Origin: Deltaproteobacteria bacterium
GTDB lineage: Bacteria; Desulfobacterota; DSM-4660; Desulfatiglandales; Desulfatiglandaceae
DNA length: 7,248 bases
Assembly: GCA_019313765.1 (NCBI GenBank)
Contig: JAFDAP010000076.1
Location: 1-7,248, forward strand
Direction: 5' to 3'
The translations under genes were made by a program, and so were the position numbers. Positions 1 to 5,097 of this stretch are shown here, piece after piece (within the stretch, counting starts at the first letter, position 1; each line of letters opens with the position of its first letter). The notes under the pieces were generated by a model, which did no database searches, had not been told where the DNA came from, and was given only the letters and a program-made list of their open reading frames with translations.

Positions 1-397
1 GATTATCCTTCAAGCGGCCATTCGCTTCCAGGTTGACCCCGCACTTGTAAAGGCCATCATCATGGCCGAATCCGGGTACGATCCCAGGGCGGTTTCCAGG
101 GTAGGTGCAAAGGGCCTCATGCAGTTGATGCCCGCAACCGCGGAAGAGCTTGGTGTGAAAGACAGCTTCAACCCAAAGCACAACATCAATGCGGGTGTCG
201 GGTATTTCAAGAAGCTTCTGAACAGGTTTGACGGAGATGTCAAACTGGCCCTTGCGGCGTACAATGCGGGGAGCAGGAAAGTCAGGCAGTATCAGGGAAT
301 CCCGCCCTTCAAGGCGACCCGGTATTACATAAAAAAGGTCTTTGAGTATTATCAAATCTACAAGAAACAGATGGCAGGGGAACCTGACAGGGTTTAG
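1..397 (+). CDS. Lytic transglycosylase, Slt-type (5' end missing)
   Basis: The reading frame is open from the window edge (frame starting at base 2) to a TAG stop, giving about 131 visible residues. The fragment shows the SLT (goose-lysozyme-like) transglycosylase fold. The segment A-E-S-G-Y-D-P-R-A-V-S contains the likely catalytic glutamate (codon 68-70). It is followed by G-A-K-G-L-M-Q-L-M-P-A-T-A, then N-I-N-A-G-V-G-Y-F and L-A-L-A-A-Y-N-A-G, all hallmark motifs. Members cleave peptidoglycan between MurNAc and GlcNAc with 1,6-anhydro product formation, in the periplasm. The ATG at base 62 lies inside the domain just before the catalytic Glu, so it is not the true start; the N-terminus and any signal peptide lie outside the window. 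The gene converges on apbE and looks unrelated to the rnf operon. Family assignment is firm; the exact subfamily cannot be told from this part. Confidence 0.93.
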   Translation, partial: IILQAAIRFQVDPALVKAIIMAESGYDPRAVSRVGAKGLMQLMPATAEELGVKDSFNPKHNINAGVGYFKKLLNRFDGDVKLALAAYNAGSRKVRQYQGIPPFKATRYYIKKVFEYYQIYKKQMAGEPDRV

Positions 398-437
398 GGC
401 TTACGCAAAAATGTAAAGTTATTTTTTCGCAAGCCCT
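396..437. terminator. Bidirectional hairpin terminator between convergent genes
   Basis: Arms 396-411 (AGGGCTTACGCAAAAA) and 422-437 (TTTTTTCGCAAGCCCT) are complementary at 14 of 16 positions around a 10-base loop. The A-rich and T-rich inner parts and the G+C base would let it work in both directions. The left arm overlaps the TAG stop of the transglycosylase gene. It sits between two converging genes, where a shared terminator is expected. The rest of the gap to 491 shows nothing I can name. Confidence 0.6.
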
Positions 438-491
438 TAATGCATCACAGAATCAGTCAAAAAAACGGGAGGGGTGCGGTCAGTGAGGCCC

Positions 492-1553
492 TTATATGGC
501 CGCGCTCTTCCATCCTTGAGACTTAAATCTCTTACCCTCCCTGGCTAATACCAGGCATTCACATTCGGGAAGTGAGTTAATGAACAGGGTTCCGGCAGCG
601 GGATCCATGACAAAAACGCTCGTGGAGAGGGCGTCCGCATCCATGGCCGTGTTGGCCAGGACCGAGACGCTGGTGCTCAACTCAGGCGAAAGTCCTGTTT
701 TGGGATCCACGATATGGTGGAACATCTTTTCCCGGTCAAAATAGACCTCATAGTTTCCGGAGGTGGCCACGGCCCCGTCGGTCATGTGGATAATATCCGG
801 GTACTTCTTCTTTTTCGAGGGATCCTGGATGGCCACGGTCCATGGCTTCCTGTCCTTCCTAACGCCCACGGTCCTGATATCGCCGCCCGCATTGATGAGA
901 TGATTCTTTATCCCATGCCCGGCAAGCACACCGGATGCCCTGTCAACAATATAGCCCTTTGCGATTCCGTCCAACGTAATCCCCATGCCGGGCTTTCTAA
1001 ATCGGACGGTGCGCCCTTTCAGTTCGATCTTGTCCGAACCCACTAATTCAAGAGCCTTCTCTAATTCCGTCTCGCCGGGCCTTGTCCCTTTCCCGTTTTT
1101 AAAGCTGTTATTAAATAGGTCTACAACCGGTTTTACAGTCATATCAAAGGCCCCATGGCTTTGCCGGTAATAGTCCATTGACCTGGCAACTACATCTGCA
1201 ACTTCAGGCGGAACGTCTTTAAGGAAGCCTTCTTTGTTCAACTGGGCCACTGCCGTGCTGTCATCAAAACGGCTCATGGACCGGGTCAACCGGTCAATCT
1301 CTTCAAAGGCCAGGCCCATGGCCTCTTCCGCCCTGTCTTTAGAGTTGTGGACAAGGGTCATGGAGACAAAGGTTCCCATTGCTAATCGGGTCCTTGAGAC
1401 CTTATACATTTTACGGTTGAACTTTACTGCCTCGGCCGCGACAGGAATGATCCCGGTTGAAGCCAGGCCCAAACCAAGCATGCCGGAAAGCCTCAAAAAG
1501 GATCTTCGGTTCATGGTCCCGGGTATTTGGCAAAGGGAGTTTTGTTTTTCCAT
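492..1553 (-). CDS. apbE: FAD:protein FMN transferase ApbE, Tat-exported
   Basis: ApbE transfers FMN from FAD onto a Thr of target proteins through a phosphoester bond, outside the cytoplasmic membrane. The natural targets here are RnfG and RnfD. The protein has 353 residues from the ATG at 1553. It opens with a twin-arginine signal (N-R-R-S-F-L-R-L at about 15-22, then a glycine-rich hydrophobic stretch ending near A-E-A). Family motifs follow in order: M-G-T-F-V-S, the SRFDDST region, L-D-G-I-A-K-G-Y-I-V-D-R (about 194-205), N-A-G-G-D-I (221-226), H-H-I-V-D-P-K-T-G (279-287) and D-A-D-A-L-S-T-S (305-312), the last including the usual metal-binding Asp. A longer frame with GTG at 1574 exists, but its first codons contain AGGAGG, ideally placed for the ATG at 1553, so the shorter form is chosen. 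It follows rnfB by 24 bp and is probably co-transcribed. Confidence 0.95.
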   Translation of the reverse strand: MEKQNSLCQIPGTMNRRSFLRLSGMLGLGLASTGIIPVAAEAVKFNRKMYKVSRTRLAMGTFVSMTLVHNSKDRAEEAMGLAFEEIDRLTRSMSRFDDSTAVAQLNKEGFLKDVPPEVADVVARSMDYYRQSHGAFDMTVKPVVDLFNNSFKNGKGTRPGETELEKALELVGSDKIELKGRTVRFRKPGMGITLDGIAKGYIVDRASGVLAGHGIKNHLINAGGDIRTVGVRKDRKPWTVAIQDPSKKKKYPDIIHMTDGAVATSGNYEVYFDREKMFHHIVDPKTGLSPELSTSVSVLANTAMDADALSTSVFVMDPAAGTLFINSLPECECLVLAREGKRFKSQGWKSAAI

Positions 1554-1559
1554 GGTGTT

Positions 1560-1565
1560 CCTCCT
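1560..1565 (-). promoter_or_regulatory. Ribosome binding site of apbE
   Basis: A perfect AGGAGG on the minus strand lies six bases before the ATG at 1551-1553. It decides the apbE start against the upstream in-frame GTG at 1574. Confidence 0.8.
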
Positions 1566-1577
1566 GAAGTTCACTTC

Positions 1578-2444
1578 TCAGGCAGCGGCAGTTGTTACCT
1601 GCTGCCCGGTTTTTTCTTCTGCACGGAAATACCGGAATATGTCACGGGGACACTTTTCCACGCATATCTCCTCACATTCAGTACCATACTCCATGCACTT
1701 CTTATGGTCAATCTTTACTACATTTTCCTCTAATGTGACGGCCTCGGCAGGGCAGGATTTCACGCACATCTTGCAGGATATGCAACCCACCTGGCACAAC
1801 TGTTTTACCGTCTTGCCCGGATCCTTTGTACTGCACGGGCACCAGACCCTTGCCTTTACAGGCATCAACTCAATAATTTTCTTGGGACAGGTGCGCACGC
1901 AGGTCCCGCAGCCCACACAAAGATCCGGGTCCACGACCGGAAAATTATCCTTCATGGTAATGGCATCAAAAGGACAGGCTTCATCGCACTCGCCCAGTCC
2001 CACGCATGCGTACTGACATGCCATGGGGCCACCAAAGGCCAGGTTCGCACCGGTGCACGAAACATGACCGATGTAGCGCTGCTTTTCCCGGACCTGACCC
2101 TCGGTCCTGGAGCACCGGATAACAGCGATCGTATCTTCCACCGCTTCCATCTTCTTGCCCGAGATCTCGGCCACCATTTCCGCCACTTCCGCTTTTCCGG
2201 GAAAACAGAGATTGGGCGAGACATCAGGCTCATTGACCACCGCCTCGGCATAGGCTTCGCACCCGGCAAAGCCGCAGCCCCCTCATTGAGCCCCGGCCAG
2301 GACTTCCAACACTTCCTCGACCTTGGGATTGGCCTCCACGGCAAACTTGTGGGCCGCAAGGGCAAGGCCGATTCCAAAGAAAAGGCCGATACACCCCAGT
2401 ACGGCTAATCCGACTAAGGCCATTTTTATCAATACAGGGTCCAT
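1578..2444 (-). CDS. rnfB: RnfB, ferredoxin-oxidising Fe-S subunit, predicted selenoprotein (UGA = Sec54)
   Basis: RnfB is the membrane-anchored polyferredoxin subunit that receives ferredoxin electrons in the cytoplasm. Read through one in-frame TGA (2283-2285) it has 288 residues. It starts at the ATG at 2444, five bases after AGGAG, with a membrane anchor at about residues 5-31. The family's N-terminal cluster motif C-x2-C-x4-C...C appears as Q-U54-G-G-C57-G-F-A-G-C62 with the last ligand at C80 (L-C-F-P-G), so the TGA replaces exactly the first cysteine. After it come ferredoxin-type Cys groups: about 143/147/153/157 (G-E-C-D-E-A-C-P-F), 176/179/182/186 (L-C-V-G-C-G-T-C), 217-231 (G-C-I-S-C-K-M-C-V-K-S-C-P) and 250-265. 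The size fits the longer RnfB forms of anaerobes. The true stop is also TGA, so TGA is not reassigned genome-wide. A downstream hairpin fits a bacterial SECIS. A sequencing error (TGC or TGT to TGA) is the main alternative. Confidence 0.92.
2253..2273 (-). promoter_or_regulatory. Candidate bacterial SECIS hairpin in rnfB
   Basis: Nine bases after the in-frame TGA, the minus strand reads GGCTTTGC (2273-2266), loop CGGGT (2265-2261), GCGAAGCC (2260-2253). All eight positions pair (one U-G), so it is a perfect 8-bp stem. The loop carries G at its second position and begins 18 bases after the UGA, within the range usually given for bacterial SECIS elements. As I recall it, E. coli fdhF also has 17 bases between UGA and its AGGUCU loop, so the layout matches closely. 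Such elements bind SelB and direct Sec insertion. The region is also coding, so part of the pairing could be chance. Confidence 0.72.
2283..2285 (-). other. In-frame TGA, predicted selenocysteine codon
   Basis: This TGA is codon 54 of rnfB. The frame is open and family-like on both sides: upstream V-E-E-V-L-E-V-L-A-G-A-Q, downstream G-G-C-G-F-A-G-C-E-A-Y-A-E-A-V. It occupies the position of the first Cys of the canonical Q/N-C-G-x-C-G-x-x-G-C motif. Cys-to-UGA at an otherwise invariant Cys with intact flanks is the classic signature of a selenocysteine site. Confidence 0.85.
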
Positions 2445-2449
2445 TTGAA

Positions 2450-2454
2450 CTCCT
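2450..2454 (-). promoter_or_regulatory. Ribosome binding site of rnfB
   Basis: AGGAG on the minus strand lies five bases before the ATG at 2442-2444 and overlaps the last bases of rnfA. It supports the start upstream of the TGA and argues against the internal GTG at 2240. Confidence 0.75.
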
Positions 2455-3415
2455 AAAAAATCGACATACCGGAAAAACCCATAAAGGCCAAGGCAAACAG
2501 GCCCGCAACCACGAAGGCGATGGGCAGGCCACGGTATGTTGGTGGAATATTGGCAAGATCCAGCCTTTCACGCACGGACGACATCAGAAACAGGGCAATC
2601 AAAAACCCGACCCCTGCGCCTAAGGCAAGCATCAGGCTCTCCCAGGCGTTGTATTCATTGTCCGCGAGGATCAACGGGACCGCGATAACAATACAATTTG
2701 CAATTACAAGAACGAGGTACACCCCGAACGCCTTGAAAAGTGCAGGGTTGACCTTTCTCAAAATCGTATCCACGGCCTGGACAGAGAGAGATACCAGGCC
2801 GATAAAAACAACGATCTGCAAGAAGTCGAGCTTGTAAGGCTTGAGCACGAACTGGTAAAGGAACCAGGCCATCATGGCGCTGAAAACGATCACAATGGTA
2901 AATGTAATTCCCATGCCCACTGCCGTGGATTTCTTCTGAGATGTCCCGAAAAATACACATAACCCCAGATACTTGCTAAATACAAAGTTGTTGATGATCA
3001 TGGCCCCGATCAGGATGGAAAAGAGATACCCGAAGTAAAGCTTTTTCACCTTCACGAACGCCGTGCCCAAAGATTTTCCCTTGGACATGATTTCTTTCAT
3101 GGTCAGGATATGGGGTTGATCCTGATTCAGGTCTTCCTTAAAGGTTAAGACAACCGTTTTTTTGTCCGGGCTGAGGCTCACCTGCCCGACCTTCAATTTT
3201 ATGTCAGGGTCCGGTTTTTCGTAAATAATGTAATTGGCGGTATTTTTCGCCCATGCCTCATCAACAGGTGCTGCAAAAGTAATGACGATACTATTTGTAT
3301 CTTTGAACGCCGTCTTTTTTATAAACCGATGTTCCGGCTTACACCCACCCAAAAGGATAAGTCCCAGAACAGCGAGAATGCTTAAAATCAGATATTCCCT
3401 TCTAAACATTTTCAT
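2453..3415 (-). CDS. rnfA: RnfA with N-terminal lipoprotein-like, Ig-like exported extension
   Basis: RnfA is an integral membrane subunit that, with RnfE, holds an intramembrane [2Fe-2S] cluster and lies on the ion-translocating path. The 320 residues exceed the usual ~190-200. The RnfA core begins near residue 127 (G-Y-L-F-S-I-L-I-G-A-M-I-I-N-N-F-V-F-S-K) and keeps six hydrophobic segments. It keeps both conserved cysteines, C153 in Y-L-G-L-C and C241 in I-A-N-C, and the C-terminal R-G-L-P-I-A...A-F-M-G-F-S-G. Residues 1-25 form a signal sequence with a lipobox-like L-L-G-G-C25. Residues about 40-120 look like a small beta-rich SbsA/Big-type Ig domain (S-I-V-I-T-F-A-A-P-V-D, S-P-D-K-K-T-V-V-L-T-F, H-I-L-T-M-K-E-I). 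I found no better start near the core. It lies 6 bp after rnfE and 8 bp before rnfB. Core assignment is firm; the domain name for the extension is a pattern judgement. Confidence 0.93.
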   Translation of the reverse strand: MKMFRREYLILSILAVLGLILLGGCKPEHRFIKKTAFKDTNSIVITFAAPVDEAWAKNTANYIIYEKPDPDIKLKVGQVSLSPDKKTVVLTFKEDLNQDQPHILTMKEIMSKGKSLGTAFVKVKKLYFGYLFSILIGAMIINNFVFSKYLGLCVFFGTSQKKSTAVGMGITFTIVIVFSAMMAWFLYQFVLKPYKLDFLQIVVFIGLVSLSVQAVDTILRKVNPALFKAFGVYLVLVIANCIVIAVPLILADNEYNAWESLMLALGAGVGFLIALFLMSSVRERLDLANIPPTYRGLPIAFVVAGLFALAFMGFSGMSIF

Positions 3416-3421
3416 ATTTCT

Positions 3422-4039
3422 TTAGCCCTTCTTTTTCCGGTTATAGGCCAGTTCAATGTAATTGAACATGGCCATCATAATGCCTACACAAAAGAAACCG
3501 GCTGCCGGGAGAACAAAGAAAAGGAGCGGCTTGAAACCCAAGATGTCGTAACCAAAAAGTGTGCCCATACCCAGAAGTTCCCTGACGAAACCGAGGGTCA
3601 TCATGGCAAACATAAACCCGAGTCCCATTCCCACACTATCCCAGAAAGATGCGGGAACAGAGTTTTTACAGGCAAACATTTCGAGCCGCATGGTGATAAT
3701 GGCAAAGGCCACGATCAGCTTCACAAAGATACCCATCTCTTTATAGGCCGCAGGCATATAAGCGGCTAAGACCAGGTCAATGACCGTGACCCACGTGGCA
3801 ATGGTCAGGGTGTAAGTGGGGATCCGGATTTTGGGGTGAATATAGTTCCTGATGACCGATATGGTACAACTTGAAAAGACCTGCACGAAAAGCACGGCTA
3901 TTCCGAGTAGAAGGCCGTTCATAACGGTGGTGCTGATTCCCACTGCAGGGCACATGGAAAGGGCTAAACGAAAAATGGGGTTTTCGTTCAATATGCCGTT
4001 AATAATCAACTGGGAGTTTGTCTTTGTTGTTGCTGGCAA
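3422..4039 (-). CDS. rnfE: RnfE, integral membrane subunit (TTG start; one conserved Cys missing)
   Basis: RnfE is the pseudo-symmetric partner of RnfA in the membrane. The 205 residues contain six hydrophobic segments and family motifs: I-L-N-E-N-P-I-F-R-L-A-L-S-M-C30-P near the start, the I-R-I-P-T-Y stretch, and G-M-G-L-G-F...L-G-F-V-R-E-L-L-G-M-G-T-L-F-G. The start is TTG: AAGGAGG stands five bases upstream, a TAG closes the frame shortly before it, and the next Met is already in the first helix. In E. coli RsxE the second cluster cysteine lies in L-I-V-T-N-C-I-V-V-G-R-A-E-A-F-A. Here the aligned text is L-I-V-A-F-A-I-I-T-M-R-L-E-M-F-A, so that Cys is Ala113. Another Cys (C124) lies eleven residues later. 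It is separated from rnfG by 143 bp holding a repeat. Confidence 0.94.
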   Translation of the reverse strand: MPATTKTNSQLIINGILNENPIFRLALSMCPAVGISTTVMNGLLLGIAVLFVQVFSSCTISVIRNYIHPKIRIPTYTLTIATWVTVIDLVLAAYMPAAYKEMGIFVKLIVAFAIITMRLEMFACKNSVPASFWDSVGMGLGFMFAMMTLGFVRELLGMGTLFGYDILGFKPLLFFVLPAAGFFCVGIMMAMFNYIELAYNRKKKG

Positions 4040-4044
4040 TGTTG

Positions 4045-4051
4045 CCTCCTT
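4045..4051 (-). promoter_or_regulatory. Ribosome binding site of rnfE
   Basis: AAGGAGG on the minus strand ends five bases before the TTG at 4037-4039. Its strength and spacing are what fix this non-ATG start. Confidence 0.8.
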
Positions 4052-4098
4052 GAACTACTGACGGCTTCGTAAAAAGTCCACCTGGTAAAAAAATCTTA

Positions 4099-4173
4099 GA
4101 CAGGATTACAGGATATGTGTCTTGGTTTACAAGATACAATCAATCTCCCGCTGAAAGCGGGATTAATCCTGTC
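4099..4173. repeat. Branched palindromic repeat element within the operon
   Basis: The outer arms GACAGGATTA (4099-4108) and TAATCCTGTC (4164-4173) are perfect inverted 10-mers. They enclose two further hairpins: GTGTCTTG (4117-4124) with CAAGATAC (4130-4137), all paired if one G-U is allowed, and TCCCGCT (4146-4152) with AGCGGGA (4156-4162), a perfect 7-bp stem with a GAA loop. The left outer arm continues into a second copy of ACAGGAT (4109-4115 region). The gap also contains GGCTTCGTAAAAAGTCC (about 4063-4079), which reminds me of interspersed intergenic repeats of Desulfobacterota. It codes for nothing evident and separates rnfG from rnfE. It may be a REP/MITE-like repeat or an mRNA processing/attenuation structure. 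Confidence 0.6.
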
Positions 4174-4182
4174 AGCTTTTTT

Positions 4183-5097
4183 TCAGAACGCCACCGGAAT
4201 CTTTTGGCCGGCAATGACGCTATCCAGTATATTTACGCGATAGGCAAATTTCTTGACGATGTTTCTGACGCCTACGGTCACGGCACTGCTCGAAATGGTC
4301 GCACCGGTCAGTGCATAAATATCCCTGTCCTGATACTTGCTCTTTATCTCCTCGATCTCTTTCCTGGATATCAGGCCCTCTTTTGCCTTATTGGCTTCCA
4401 GGTATCTCATGTATTCATCCGGAAGAGGCTCTTTGATCACTTTGAGTCCCTTGACCTTTTCAAAGGGCTTGTCTTTGAACTGATTTCTAAAATACTCCTG
4501 CTCGATTTCACCGCCTAAACCCGGATCCTCCTCATGCTCCATGATCTCAAGTCCCATGATCTTGAAAGAGGGATCCAGCGCCAGCATCACTTCAATAAAG
4601 GTCTTGAACCCCGGAAATTTCCCGGGAAGCAGATAGGCTAAGCGCTTACCGCCCAATTTGGCGATAATGGTGGAATCCGCATACGTAAACGTCCCGGGTG
4701 GCTTGATCACGGCCCTCAATGCCGATTTTCGCTCGGGTCCATCTGAGGCCTTTTCCGGTGAAATGTCCAGACTGAGACGCTCTACAAACTCCCCTTTCAG
4801 GTTAATAACCAGCAATTCATAACCTTCCTTGTCTTCACGGGCAACAGGTACCATGTAACCTAAATTCTTGGTTTTATCATCTTCAATGATATACCGGTAC
4901 ATAGTAAAAATCCTGAGGTCGGAGGGAGCGGGGTTTGCCTTGTTATATCCCAACAAACCGAGCACGGTTTCCTGGACATTGAGATGTTCATTATGTTTTT
5001 TTGCCTTGTCCGTGATGGCAAAAACCGTGCCCATCACAAAGGCGGCAACCAGGCATGAAATGGTCAGGGCGACGACTATCCGTATGATTTCCTTCAT
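4183..5097 (-). CDS. rnfG: RnfG, covalent-FMN subunit (enlarged)
   Basis: RnfG is anchored by one N-terminal helix (about residues 5-28), with its FMN domain on the outer side of the membrane; it passes electrons within the complex. The FMN attachment motif is visible as L-T-G-A-T-I-S-S with Thr267 as the predicted acceptor (codon 4297-4299), the target of ApbE. H-E-E-D-P-G-L-G-G-E-I (about 188-198) is the other family signature. At 304 residues it is about 100 longer than the usual ~200. The extra length lies in a segment after the anchor (about 50-135) and in a charged stretch (about 210-258) just before the FMN motif. There is no heme-binding CxxCH. Its ATG overlaps the rnfD stop (ATGA), indicating translational coupling. 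Confidence 0.94.
   Translation of the reverse strand: MKEIIRIVVALTISCLVAAFVMGTVFAITDKAKKHNEHLNVQETVLGLLGYNKANPAPSDLRIFTMYRYIIEDDKTKNLGYMVPVAREDKEGYELLVINLKGEFVERLSLDISPEKASDGPERKSALRAVIKPPGTFTYADSTIIAKLGGKRLAYLLPGKFPGFKTFIEVMLALDPSFKIMGLEIMEHEEDPGLGGEIEQEYFRNQFKDKPFEKVKGLKVIKEPLPDEYMRYLEANKAKEGLISRKEIEEIKSKYQDRDIYALTGATISSSAVTVGVRNIVKKFAYRVNILDSVIAGQKIPVAF

Noticed and set aside
1554..1574. apbE start at GTG 1574
   Set aside because: The AGGAGG for the ATG at 1553 lies inside those codons, and the added residues would precede the Tat signal without purpose.
1234..2016. Long plus-strand open frame (260 residues) opposite apbE/rnfB
   Set aside because: It lies antisense across two well-recognised genes and has no family-like sequence; it is a shadow frame.
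1578..2240. A separate 220-residue ferredoxin-like gene starting at GTG 2240
   Set aside because: It would lack the membrane anchor and the first three cluster ligands, has no good ribosome site, and the same frame continues upstream as typical RnfB across the TGA.
2283..2285. rnfB as a pseudogene with a nonsense mutation
   Set aside because: The frame is intact and family-like on both sides, the TGA hits exactly a cysteine position, a SECIS-like hairpin follows, and all neighbouring genes are intact.
1578..2444. Alternative genetic code with TGA as Trp or Gly (as in Mycoplasma, Gracilibacteria)
   Set aside because: rnfB, rnfD and rnfG end in TGA at the expected C-termini, and TGA occurs only once inside a gene here.
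3032..3100. Splitting rnfA into a lipoprotein gene plus a normal RnfA starting near M106/M110
   Set aside because: There is no stop between the two parts and no strong ribosome site before those Mets, so one continuous fusion is the simpler reading.
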